Source: Candidatus Gastranaerophilales bacterium (lineage in GTDB: Bacteria; Cyanobacteriota; Vampirovibrionia; Gastranaerophilales; Gastranaerophilaceae). From it: a stretch of DNA of 64,000 bases. The stretch spans positions 32,082 to 96,081 of the forward strand of contig CALVBW010000027.1 of NCBI GenBank assembly GCA_944325945.1. The letters are read 5' to 3'. The notes beneath the pieces were generated by a model that was given only the letters and a program-made list of their open reading frames with translations, was not told the DNA's origin and ran no database searches. Below, in pieces: positions 40,717-48,434 of the stretch. Made by a program: the position numbers and the translations under genes. Each line of letters opens with the position of its first letter. Position 1 is the stretch's first letter.

Positions 40717-41745
40717 CTAGTTCACCACATACTTTCTGTCTTTTTTTATGACATCATCCGCATCAAGTTTAGAAGGTTTTTTAATATTTACTGCATTTAA
40801 TACACTTAGTACAGAAGATAAAGCTGCAACACCCAGCATTATTTTACCGGCGTGTTTGCCCCAGCCTTTTGCATTTTTAGGACCGCTATATAATTCTTTT
40901 GCACTTTTAATTGCACTGTCTTTAAACACTTTGAGTGAATGTTTAAATTTATTAAATTTCCAAAATTTTAGCGTGGCAACATTAAAATAATCTTCCCATG
41001 GTTCTTGAAAAGCATAAGCAACACCTGCAGCTGCCCAAAAATAGGAAGACAGTATTTTCCCCATATCTGTTTTTGTTGCAATTTGTTTTATTACCGGTTT
41101 AAGTTCTTGATCGGAATCATTTAAATTATCGCCATAACCTAATTTTTGTCCTATCTTATCAAAATATTCATTTCTGATTTCGCCGTGTGCTTCTGATTTA
41201 TAAAGTAAATCCCATCGTGCAAATTCTTTGCTTTCAAACACTTTATGGTATTCAATACTTGTAATATCCGTATCATTTATATTATCCGGTAATTCATAAT
41301 TAACTTTAGCATACGGAAGTTCAACATCAACACCTGTAAGCCATTTAACAGGTGCGGTAACAAAAGATTTAGTAGCAGATTTTAATATTCCGTAGAATAA
41401 TACTCCTAAAGCCATTTTTCTGCCTATAGCACCGGCTTTTGATCTTGCCAGCGGAGCAAAAAATTTGTTAGCGGAGTTAAAAACAGACATTAACATCAAA
41501 CTGCCGATAACATACGGAACGGTTCCCATTGTCAAAAATTCATAAAAATTAGCGTTTTTACTTCCTTTTAACCCTTTTGCGGGATACAATGTTAATGCAT
41601 TTGTAAATTTATCATAACCTATTCGGGCTCTCGTCGCAAAATTATTTTCAAGCAGAGTATCTTTTGCATAAGGAAGTTTTTTACCTTCTGCATTATTATT
41701 TTTGAAATTCACACTGTTATTAAAATTACTGATTTGTGAAATCAT
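40717..41745 (-). CDS. Hypothetical membrane protein, first gene of the GH13 unit
   Basis: The protein starts MISQISNFNNSVNFKNNNAE with GGAGT upstream of ATG 41745; an in-frame ATG at 41760 has no ribosome site. Hydrophobic helices are visible near residues 70-92 (MGTVPYVIGSLMLMSVF), 105-122, around 230 and at 295-315 (GKIMLGVAALSSVLSVLNAV). The family is unknown. The end lies two bases before the start of the 844-residue gene. Shared layout (N-terminal Asn-rich start, several helices, soluble parts) suggests the two work together. Confidence 0.7.
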   Translation of the reverse strand: MISQISNFNNSVNFKNNNAEGKKLPYAKDTLLENNFATRARIGYDKFTNALTLYPAKGLKGSKNANFYEFLTMGTVPYVIGSLMLMSVFNSANKFFAPLARSKAGAIGRKMALGVLFYGILKSATKSFVTAPVKWLTGVDVELPYAKVNYELPDNINDTDITSIEYHKVFESKEFARWDLLYKSEAHGEIRNEYFDKIGQKLGYGDNLNDSDQELKPVIKQIATKTDMGKILSSYFWAAAGVAYAFQEPWEDYFNVATLKFWKFNKFKHSLKVFKDSAIKSAKELYSGPKNAKGWGKHAGKIMLGVAALSSVLSVLNAVNIKKPSKLDADDVIKKDRKYVVN

Positions 41746-41841
41746 TTTTACTCCGCACACATTATGTATAATATAAAGTCAGTCAAAATTTTTTTTGCCA
41801 TGACATATTTTTCAATTTAACATTTTTTTACAATATATTTT

Positions 41842-42684
41842 TTATGCAAAAAACGTAAAAAATACAGCCGTCAATATACCTACGACCACACAATAATACC
41901 CGAATATTGCAAGTGAAAATTTAGCAACAAATTTCAAAAAATATTTTATACACAAATATCCGACAAGTCCTGAAACTACCGTTCCCGCAATAATAGCAGA
42001 CCAATTATAAGTAAGCGCTTCATGCAAATCTATTTTTATAAACGGATAAACCATAGACGCACCGAGAATAATCGGAATACTCAACAAAAATGAATATCTT
42101 GCCGCGGTTAATCTGTCCAAGCCGTTGAAAAGTCCTGTTGCAATAGTCCAGCCCGATCTTGAAAGTCCCGGAAGTGCCGCAATACCCTGCGCTAGCGCAA
42201 TAAATATCGAACTTTCCAAATCCACATCGGATTTAGTCGGAATTTTTTTAGATCTGTATTCGCTGTAAAAAAGAATAAAACCTGTCATGACAAGTAAAAT
42301 TCCGACAATAGCAGGTGAATACACAAGCTTTTCCGCAACTTTTTCCAATGGATATGCAACAGCTACGGTCAAAACCGTACCCAATAATATGTAAAGCCCG
42401 ACTTTTGCATTTTGGTCACTATAGTCTTTTGTCTTAACACCGTTCCACAAGGCTTTTAAAATATCCGCAATTTCTTTTCTGAAAAATATCAAAACAGCAA
42501 TTAAAGTGCCGAAATGAAGCATGATATCAAAGAAAATTTCCTCATTTGAATGCTGAACTATCTCAATTCCCTTAAAAACTTTATAAAAATTAGATGTAAA
42601 AACCAGATGCCCCGAGCTTGAAATCGGCAAAAATTCACTCAAACCCTGTACTATCCCCATTAATATTGCCTGTATAAAATTCAT
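41842..42684 (-). CDS. uppP: Undecaprenyl-diphosphatase
   Basis: This 280-residue inner-membrane protein removes one phosphate from C55 diphosphate after each round of wall synthesis. It has the paired motifs GIVQGLSEFLPISSSGHLVF and AALPGLSRSGWTIATGL, and about eight hydrophobic helices. Overproduction in other bacteria gives bacitracin tolerance. It is four bases after queD and starts a different function from it, so the shared transcript may only reflect gene packing. Confidence 0.95.
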   Translation of the reverse strand: MNFIQAILMGIVQGLSEFLPISSSGHLVFTSNFYKVFKGIEIVQHSNEEIFFDIMLHFGTLIAVLIFFRKEIADILKALWNGVKTKDYSDQNAKVGLYILLGTVLTVAVAYPLEKVAEKLVYSPAIVGILLVMTGFILFYSEYRSKKIPTKSDVDLESSIFIALAQGIAALPGLSRSGWTIATGLFNGLDRLTAARYSFLLSIPIILGASMVYPFIKIDLHEALTYNWSAIIAGTVVSGLVGYLCIKYFLKFVAKFSLAIFGYYCVVVGILTAVFFTFFA

Positions 42685-42687
42685 TTC

Positions 42688-43050
42688 TTATTCCTCTTCA
42701 TAATACGTAGCGCAGGAAGTCTGTGTCTCCCAAACTGAAATTTTATCTAACTGAACTATTTTTTCCTTTAATTTACCGTAAATAAACCGTGCAATCATCT
42801 CGCTGGACGGACTTTCACCGTTAAATTCCGGCAGCTCATTGATATCTTTATGATCCAACAAGTCTAAAACCGCATTCAATTCACGTTTCAAAACCTTATA
42901 ATCAATCAAAATATTGCTTCTGTCGAGAGTATCACCCTTTACATAAGCTTCAACCATCCAGTTATGCCCGTGCTGATTTTCGCATTCACCTTCATAATTC
43001 AAAAGATGATGTGCTGCTGCAAAAAATGCCTGTGTCTTAATTTCGTACAT
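42688..43050 (-). CDS. queD: 6-carboxy-5,6,7,8-tetrahydropterin synthase
   Basis: QueD makes the pterin precursor of queuosine and other deazapurines. Zinc ligands are seen in FAAAHHLLNYEGEC and QHGHNW, with the catalytic Cys just before (CENQHGH), and the end has WETQTSCATYYEEE. ATG 43050 gives 120 residues and has GGGGAA upstream; the longer frame runs into kdsC. No queC, queE or queF gene is in the window, so the queuosine route cannot be confirmed. Confidence 0.9.
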   Translation of the reverse strand: MYEIKTQAFFAAAHHLLNYEGECENQHGHNWMVEAYVKGDTLDRSNILIDYKVLKRELNAVLDLLDHKDINELPEFNGESPSSEMIARFIYGKLKEKIVQLDKISVWETQTSCATYYEEE

Positions 43051-43063
43051 CTGTTCCCCTTTA

Positions 43064-43600
43064 TCAAGAAGCTTTTGGTGTGCTTCCTTCACAAACTATA
43101 TACTCTTTTTCAATCCCCTGACAATCCAGAATAAAATCGCAAAGTTCTCTGACTGCCCCGCGTCCGCCGTTTTTGGAGGACACAAAATGACAAATACTCT
43201 TTACTTCATCCACCGCGTCATTCGGACAGCATGCCAGACCTACTTTTTCCAGACAGCAAACATCCGGCAGATCATCTCCCATATAAGAAATTTCATCATA
43301 AGAAAGATTGTATTTCTGACGCAATTCTTCTAAAGTAGGGAGTTTATATTTTTTCCCTTGATGTAATTCTGTTATATTAAGATTTTTGGCACGATGAGCA
43401 ACCGTTCCGTTATTTCTTGCGGTAATTATAGCAGTAACAAAACCTGCATGTGCCATTCTGACAAGCCCGTGCCCGTCTTTTGCGTTAAAAGTTTTATATT
43501 CAACGCCGTTTTCGTCATACGTAACGCTTCCGTCAGTCATAACTCCGTCAACGTCAAACGCCATAAGCTTAATTTTTTTTGCTCTCTCTTTTAAATCCAT
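43064..43600 (-). CDS. kdsC: 3-deoxy-D-manno-octulosonate 8-phosphate phosphatase
   Basis: KdsC releases KDO from its 8-phosphate for lipopolysaccharide core. The HAD nucleophile and partner are in MAFDVDGVMTDGSVTYDENG, then KDGHGLVRMAHAGF, and the last motif is SYMGDDLPDVCCLEKVG. A tail after residue 155 (ELCDFILDCQGIEKEY) is normal for the family. Its ATG follows the kdsD stop directly (position 43600 shared), so the two genes of KDO making are coupled. Confidence 0.93.
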   Translation of the reverse strand: MDLKERAKKIKLMAFDVDGVMTDGSVTYDENGVEYKTFNAKDGHGLVRMAHAGFVTAIITARNNGTVAHRAKNLNITELHQGKKYKLPTLEELRQKYNLSYDEISYMGDDLPDVCCLEKVGLACCPNDAVDEVKSICHFVSSKNGGRGAVRELCDFILDCQGIEKEYIVCEGSTPKAS

Positions 43601-44586
43601 TATGCAACACCCGCTTTCAAAATATCATGAATATGGATAACGCCTATGGGCTTATCGCTGCTGTCGACAACCGCAAGCGCCGTGATTGAATATTTTTCCA
43701 TCAAATGAAGAGCGCTTGCCGCATATTCATCTTGAGAAATTCTTTTCGGATTAACAGTCATGACATCTTTTATTAATAAAGAAACCGTATCCGGATATTT
43801 TATCAAAGTTCTTCTGATATCACCATCCGTCAAGACCCCTGCGAGTTTTCCGGAACCGTTTACAATCATAGCCATACCGAGTTTGAATTTTGAAATGGTT
43901 TCAATAACGCTTGTAAACGTATCATTTTCATGAACAATCGGAAGTTTTTCGGGATCAGACAGCATCAAATCTTTAACATGATACAAAAATCCTTTACCCA
44001 GAGCACCTGACGGATGGAAAATCAAGAAATCTTCTTCAGAGAATCCGCGTTTTTCCAGAAGACAAACAGCAAGAGCATCCCCCATTGCAAGAGTTGCCGT
44101 TGTGCTTGCTGTAGGAGCTTTATTCAAAGGGCAGGCTTCACGTTCAACCGCAATATCAAGGACAACATCACTTGCTTTTGCAAGAGTTGATGACATATTA
44201 CCTGTCATACCTATCATTGGAACGCCAAATCTTTTGATAAGCGGCAAAAGATTTAACAATTCCTGAGTTTCACCGCTATTGGAAATCGCTATTATAACGT
44301 CATCACGGGTTATAATCCCTGAATCGCCATGCGTGCTTTCCGCAGGATGCAAAAAGTATGACGGAGTTCCGGTTGACGATAAAGTCGCGGCAATTTTTTT
44401 ACCGATAAGACCGGATTTACCCATACCTGTGATGATAACTCTGCCTTTACAAGAATACAAAAGCTCAATTGCTTTATCAAAATTATCGCCTATTCTGTCA
44501 ATTAATTTTAAAATAGAATCCGCTTCTATTTTTAATACATCTTTTGCAAGATCGTTTATAGATTTTACACTCATAATACTTCCCAT
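43600..44586 (-). CDS. kdsD: Arabinose-5-phosphate isomerase
   Basis: The enzyme turns ribulose 5-phosphate into arabinose 5-phosphate, the first committed step to KDO. A SIS domain (VIITGMGKSGLIGKKIAATL, HPAESTHGDSGIITRDDVII, SNSGETQELL) is followed by two CBS domains (KLAGVLTDGDIRRTLI, ALAVVDSSDKPIGVIHIHDI). The open frame begins at 44628, but GGGGG sits six bases before ATG 44586, so I start there; ATG 44574 is an alternative. TATAAT lies near 44607. It leads the kdsD-kdsC-queD-uppP row. Confidence 0.92.
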   Translation of the reverse strand: MGSIMSVKSINDLAKDVLKIEADSILKLIDRIGDNFDKAIELLYSCKGRVIITGMGKSGLIGKKIAATLSSTGTPSYFLHPAESTHGDSGIITRDDVIIAISNSGETQELLNLLPLIKRFGVPMIGMTGNMSSTLAKASDVVLDIAVEREACPLNKAPTASTTATLAMGDALAVCLLEKRGFSEEDFLIFHPSGALGKGFLYHVKDLMLSDPEKLPIVHENDTFTSVIETISKFKLGMAMIVNGSGKLAGVLTDGDIRRTLIKYPDTVSLLIKDVMTVNPKRISQDEYAASALHLMEKYSITALAVVDSSDKPIGVIHIHDILKAGVA

Positions 44587-44702
44587 ATTGTACCCCCACA
44601 AATTAATTATACTATAAATATCCGTCAAAAGTATTAAAAATATATAAAATTTTTAAAGTTTTTAAACTTTTTTTGCGATTTTAATGCAAAAAGGATGCAA
44701 AA

Positions 44703-44987
44703 ATGGCTCAAAATATAACAAAAAGCAAATTTTTAGACTTGAATTGCGGAAATTCGCAGCAAATTTTAAAAAATATCCAAAAATATATAAACAAATTTGA
44801 TTGCCCTGAAATGACTCTGGATTTATCAAAATTGAATATACTTGATGCTGCAAAAGTAATGGTGTTGTCATCTGCATATCATTATAAAAAATACCCCGAA
44901 GGCAAACTCAAATGCCGTGTTCAATCAGACAGCATAAAAAATTTTGTATCCGAATTTTCTGCAATAAATCTGGAAGTTATTGAATGA
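44703..44987 (+). CDS. Hypothetical small protein, possibly STAS-like
   Basis: The 94-residue protein starts MAQNITKSKFLDLNCGNSQQ. The middle CPEMTLDLSKLNILDAAKVM has the beta-strand then helix look of STAS-type folds, and the C-terminal half is a mixed strand and helix stretch. The resemblance is loose and no name is given. It lies between kdsD (divergent) and the HEPN/MNT pair, without overlap. AAAAAGGATGCAAAA precedes the ATG and supplies AAGGA. Confidence 0.5.
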   Translation: MAQNITKSKFLDLNCGNSQQILKNIQKYINKFDCPEMTLDLSKLNILDAAKVMVLSSAYHYKKYPEGKLKCRVQSDSIKNFVSEFSAINLEVIE

Positions 44988-45009
44988 AACTTTTTTAAAC
45001 CAATATAAT

Positions 45010-45038
45010 TTGACAGTAAAATATAAAAAATATATGAT
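45010..45038 (+). promoter_or_regulatory. Strong sigma-70-type promoter of the HEPN/MNT pair
   Basis: A perfect TTGACA (45010-45015) and TATGAT (45033-45038) are 17 bases apart. The box ends six bases before the ATG at 45045, so the message probably starts at or next to that codon. Confidence 0.75.
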
Positions 45039-45044
45039 TAGACT

Positions 45045-45440
45045 ATGGATTACGTAATGGATATTTCAGCGCTGCAAAATGTGCTTAAAAGCTTAAAAGA
45101 TGCATATTCGGAATATAACAAAACCGAAAATGAATATGTACGGGATTCTGTTATTCAAAGATTTGAATATACTTATGCTCTTGCAATAAAATTCATCCAA
45201 CGTTATATTGAGCTAAATATTCCGAATCAGGAAGATTTGAGCACTTTGACATTTAACCAATTAATCCGTCAGGCAAATGAAATGGGAATTCTTCTGAATG
45301 ACCTTGAGCAATGGATTATATACAGACAAAAAAGAAATATAACTTCTCACACATATAATATAGAAAAAGCAAAAGAAGTTATCTCAATTGTCGGTAAATT
45401 TATTGAAGAAATTGAATATCTTATTACTAAACTGAAATGA
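45045..45440 (+). CDS. HEPN-domain toxin, HepT-like (nucleotidyltransferase substrate-binding family)
   Basis: The 131-residue all-helical protein carries the RX4HXY motif of HEPN ribonucleases: Arg97, His102 and Tyr104 in RNITSHTYN. In studied HepT/MntA pairs the toxin cuts RNA and is disarmed when the partner adds AMP to this Tyr. The family form HI0074 also fits (FEYTYALAIKFIQ, LLNDLEQWIIYRQK). No ribosome site precedes either possible ATG (45045 or 45057), consistent with leaderless translation. It overlaps the MNT gene by four bases. Confidence 0.85.
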   Translation: MDYVMDISALQNVLKSLKDAYSEYNKTENEYVRDSVIQRFEYTYALAIKFIQRYIELNIPNQEDLSTLTFNQLIRQANEMGILLNDLEQWIIYRQKRNITSHTYNIEKAKEVISIVGKFIEEIEYLITKLK

Positions 45441-45739
45441 TATACCTTGAAGAAAAATATTTAAATACCGTCAAAAAAATTTTAGCGGAATACAAAAACC
45501 GCATAGATAAAGTTTATGTTTTTGGTTCCAGGACAAGAGAAAAACACAAAAAATATTCCGATTTGGATCTGGCAATAAAATTTATTACAGGTACAGACAA
45601 AAACACCCTGCTTTTCATAAAAGATGCCTTTGAAAATTCCGAATTACCCATTGAAGTTGATGTTGTTGACTTAGATGAAATTTCCGGCGAATTCAAAAAC
45701 GCAATAGCAAAAAGCCTTATAGAAATTAACATGATTTAA
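45437..45739 (+). CDS. Minimal nucleotidyltransferase antitoxin, MntA-like
   Basis: The 100-residue protein has the nucleotidyltransferase motif GSX10DXD exactly (Gly30-Ser31, then Asp42 and Asp44, in YVFGSRTREKHKKYSDLDLA). A third acidic residue on a later strand is offered by IEVDVVDLDEI. It overlaps the HEPN gene by four bases, the usual order for type VII pairs. It probably inactivates the HEPN toxin by adding AMP. A normal housekeeping role cannot be excluded. Confidence 0.85.
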   Translation: MIYLEEKYLNTVKKILAEYKNRIDKVYVFGSRTREKHKKYSDLDLAIKFITGTDKNTLLFIKDAFENSELPIEVDVVDLDEISGEFKNAIAKSLIEINMI

Positions 45740-45851
45740 CAAACCGCTTGCAAAATAAGATTTATATAATAATATATAAATTAGCCGAAAGTTATAGGCT
45801 TTGGTATGCCTGTAATTTTTTAGTTACTTAAACCAAAAAGGAGATAAGAAA

Positions 45852-46061
45852 ATGCCAAAAATGAAAACACACAAGTCTGCTGCAAAACGTTACAAAGTAA
45901 CGGCAACAGGCAAAATCCAAAAAAGACAAGCAGGTATAGGCCACTTGCTCCAGCACAAATCAGGTTCAAGAAAACGCAGAATTTTCAAACTGGTTGGTGT
46001 TTCTGAGTCACACTTAAAACTGGTTTCCAAAGAGTTACCATACAAGAAGTATTCAAGATAG
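45852..46061 (+). CDS. rpmI: 50S ribosomal protein L35
   Basis: The 69-residue protein starts MPKMKTHKSAAKRYKVTATG and has GHLLQHKSGSRKRR. AAGGAG precedes the ATG. The gene for IF-3, usually just upstream, is missing; here a toxin-antitoxin pair lies there. The roughly 110-base leader before it contains a short AAAGTTATAGGCTTT element that might fold. Confidence 0.96.
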   Translation: MPKMKTHKSAAKRYKVTATGKIQKRQAGIGHLLQHKSGSRKRRIFKLVGVSESHLKLVSKELPYKKYSR

Positions 46062-46070
46062 GAGCATAAA

Positions 46071-46421
46071 ATGAGAGTAAAACGTGGTAATGTTAGTCGT
46101 TTAAGACACAAAAAAATATTAAAACTTGCTAAAGGCTTTAAAGGCGCAAGAAGCAGAATTTTCAAAGTAGCAAATACAGCTGTTATGAAAGCGCTTAAAT
46201 ACGCATACAGAGACCGCCGTACTACAAAACGTAATATGAGACGCCTCTGGATTGTTAGAATTAACGCAGCTGTCAGAGAACGCGGCATGAGCTATTCAAG
46301 ATTCTTGAATGCTTGCAAAAAAGCTAATATTGTTGTCAACAGAAAAATGCTTGCAGAATTAGCTGTTAATGACAAAGAAGCTTTTGATGTAGTGTTTGAA
46401 GCTGCAAAAGCTGCAAAATAA
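46071..46421 (+). CDS. rplT: 50S ribosomal protein L20
   Basis: The 116-residue protein begins [20 protein letters not shown] and includes [20 protein letters not shown] and [20 protein letters not shown], all typical. It follows rpmI by nine bases with a GGAG site. In many bacteria L20 represses its own operon by binding the leader; the sequence here does not prove that. Confidence 0.97.
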   Translation: MRVKRGNVSRLRHKKILKLAKGFKGARSRIFKVANTAVMKALKYAYRDRRTTKRNMRRLWIVRINAAVRERGMSYSRFLNACKKANIVVNRKMLAELAVNDKEAFDVVFEAAKAAK

Positions 46422-46437
46422 ATTATTTAAAGCTGAT

Positions 46438-46471
46438 AAAAAAAGACCCATCATCTGATGGGTCTTTTTTT
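46438..46471 (+). terminator. Rho-independent terminator of rpmI-rplT
   Basis: The stem AAAAAGACCCATCA / TGATGGGTCTTTTT with a two-base TC tip is flanked by A and T runs. It also ends the convergent prepilin at 46470. Confidence 0.92.
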
Positions 46472-47606
46472 ATTTGCCTGCAATTTCCTCAAGCATCTCA
46501 TTGACTGTTTTACCGCCGGCTTCTTTAAAATCGTTTGCCTGACCTATTTTTAAGTTACCGGCAGAATCTTTTACGGAGCGGAATGGAAATATATCATATC
46601 CCCATTTATTAGGACCGCCCTTACCGTTTATATCAACAAAAAATAACTGTGGAGAAATAGTTTGTGTTCCCATACCATTTATAATTATAGTTCCATCTGC
46701 GAGCACCACTGTATGGTTTTCATTCATTAACCATTCTTTTCGCATGGCTTTGGGCATACCAGAATAAGCATGACTTCCGCCATCATAAGTATCCATACCT
46801 TCATATTCAGGAACGCACCCATTATCAAAAGGTTTTGTTTTACAAATTTTAGCAACTCTCAAATTTTTTGTCATTTGTTCTCCAAATGCCGGACATTCCG
46901 AAAACAAACCATTGTAATCTGCAGGTATTGGCTCACCTGTAGATACTAACACATAATCTCCTTCACAATAAGTTCCATCCTCGCTCAATTCATTACAAAC
47001 TGCTGGTCCATAAGGATTAACGCCCCAATAATAACACTTCGGCTGAACTGTGAATTCATATTCGGCTCTGCGCGCAGCCTGCTGCAACACTGCATAAGTT
47101 TTTTTGAATTGCACTTTTAATGAAAAGTCCTGATATTTATTGATTAACGTCGGAATTGTCATTGCCGCCACAACGCCGATTATACCGAGGGTTATTAAAA
47201 CCTCCGCGAGGGTAAAGGCGGCTTTTTTTAAAGATACTAAGTTACTAAGGCAGTATGGCACTAAGAAAGTATTTTTGTCATTCTGTGCACCGGCGAAGAA
47301 TCTCTTGAGTTTCTTGCAGGTCGGGTTTACTAACCCGACGGTATATTTTCTGTCGGCATAGTAATGCCCACCTACTTTTCTGTTACCTCTTACTGCCTTA
47401 GTATCATAGTATCTTAGTAACTTTTCCCAAAAGTCACATGATTGAGAGCAGGGAGAATGTGTCTTTGAGACTATAGCGGAGCCGGAGGTGAGAGCGTCGT
47501 CGAAAAGGCACATTCCCCCTGCTTGACTCTCAAAACCCTTGCTACAACTACCTAGAGGAGTCGCCCCCCCCCGCTTTTTACGGGTATAACATTTTTCATT
47601 ATTCAT
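46470..47606 (-). CDS. Type IV prepilin-like protein with a very long in-frame leader
   Basis: The frame from ATG 47606 (GGAGA upstream) reads MNNEKCYTRKKRGGATPLGS, so the nine G at 47572-47564 are in frame, then CSKGFESQAGG and about 110 residues built from repeat DNA. At about residue 128 comes SLKKAAFTLAEVLITLGIIG and a normal pilin domain with several Cys. Most prepilin leaders are 6-25 residues; this one is about 130. The residue before the cut is Ala rather than Gly. The gene is eight bases downstream of a short-chain dehydrogenase and belongs to the pilus operon. It is the only one of three run-bearing prepilins here that is open as written. Confidence 0.85.
   Translation of the reverse strand: MNNEKCYTRKKRGGATPLGSCSKGFESQAGGMCLFDDALTSGSAIVSKTHSPCSQSCDFWEKLLRYYDTKAVRGNRKVGGHYYADRKYTVGLVNPTCKKLKRFFAGAQNDKNTFLVPYCLSNLVSLKKAAFTLAEVLITLGIIGVVAAMTIPTLINKYQDFSLKVQFKKTYAVLQQAARRAEYEFTVQPKCYYWGVNPYGPAVCNELSEDGTYCEGDYVLVSTGEPIPADYNGLFSECPAFGEQMTKNLRVAKICKTKPFDNGCVPEYEGMDTYDGGSHAYSGMPKAMRKEWLMNENHTVVLADGTIIINGMGTQTISPQLFFVDINGKGGPNKWGYDIFPFRSVKDSAGNLKIGQANDFKEAGGKTVNEMLEEIAGK
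47225..47560 (-). repeat. Repeat-derived leader insert of the 46470 prepilin
   Basis: It contains TTAGTGCCATACTGCCTTAG and CTTAGTAACTTAGTATCTT blocks, a GTCGGGTTTACTAACCCGAC hairpin (near 47321-47341), a TCATTCTGTGC..GAAGAATCT unit (47278-47305) and a second CTTAGTATCATAGTATCTTA block near 47397. The frame stays open throughout. Confidence 0.75.
47564..47572 (-). repeat. Nine-G homopolymer run (coding strand), in frame
   Basis: Plus strand: GAGTCG, nine C, GCTTTTTACG. It encodes the GG of KRGGATP. The flank on the pilin side (CGAC, then TCTA.GTAG...TAGCAAGGGTTTT on the coding strand) is shared with the run at 26102-26110. Confidence 0.9.
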
Positions 47607-47613
47607 TCTCCTT

Positions 47614-48423
47614 TCATTTATTGCATTTTTTTTTCATGCCAAATTTGATTATTTTATTTATCCAATCTTGCGGGAGATGTGCAAAAATTTCAGCAATTTT
47701 TGCATCAAGCCCGACTGTATAAGAAGATTTCGGATTATCCTGATAGTTAATCATGGCAATCAAATCTACCACTTTTGACACATCAAGACCTCCGGTCTGA
47801 TTTTTAAGCGCATTTTTAACAAGATAATTCATCTCTTTTTCAAACCCCGCACAATTATCAATTGAAGGTTTATTTATTTCAACAGATTTTCCCCATAACG
47901 GAGTAGCTATAACACCAGGTTTGACGGAGATAACTTGAATATTTCTTTTCGTTTCAAGCATAATGGAATTAAATAATATATCCAGAGCTCTTTTTGATGC
48001 ACAATATGGAGCAACAAACGGAAAAATTCCAAAACTTGCCATTGAGCTTATATTAATTATTTTCCCGCCCTCTAATAAGTCTAAAAGCCTCTGCGTAAAA
48101 TCCAGATGGGAAAAAGTATTTATTTGGAATTGTTCTTTAATTCTCTCAGGTTCAATATTTTCAACAACGCCGGCAACCACGCACCCTGCAACATTTATTA
48201 GTGTATCTATTTTGTCAGTCTTTGATTTTATGAATGCCGCTGCAAGTTTTATGGACTCAGGGGCTGCCATATCTATATAAAACGGAGTAACTCCCAACTT
48301 TTCCAAATCCTGAACATAAGCCTCATTGCGATAACCTGCAAAAACTTGATTGTTCTTTGCAAAATATTCCGTAAGAGCTTTTCCTATGCCGGATGTGGCG
48401 CCTGTAATAACAATTGTTTTCAT
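47614..48423 (-). CDS. Short-chain dehydrogenase/reductase
   Basis: The 269-residue protein has the NAD(P) motif VITGATSGIGKALTEYFAKN, NVAGCVVAG, and the catalytic Ser-Tyr-Lys in INISSMASFGIFPFVAPYCA and SKRALD. An Arg after the second strand (GYRNE) hints at NADP use. Substrate is unknown. It lies 11 bases after gspF/pilC and 8 bases before the prepilin, so it is inside the pilus operon although no pilus role is known for such enzymes. Confidence 0.9.
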   Translation of the reverse strand: MKTIVITGATSGIGKALTEYFAKNNQVFAGYRNEAYVQDLEKLGVTPFYIDMAAPESIKLAAAFIKSKTDKIDTLINVAGCVVAGVVENIEPERIKEQFQINTFSHLDFTQRLLDLLEGGKIINISSMASFGIFPFVAPYCASKRALDILFNSIMLETKRNIQVISVKPGVIATPLWGKSVEINKPSIDNCAGFEKEMNYLVKNALKNQTGGLDVSKVVDLIAMINYQDNPKSSYTVGLDAKIAEIFAHLPQDWINKIIKFGMKKKCNK

Positions 48424-48434
48424 ATTTTTCCTTT

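Noticed and set aside
45740..45851. L20-type autoregulatory leader before rpmI
   Set aside because: Only a short possible stem (around AAAGTTATAGGCTTT) is visible; the known pseudoknot could not be shown by eye.
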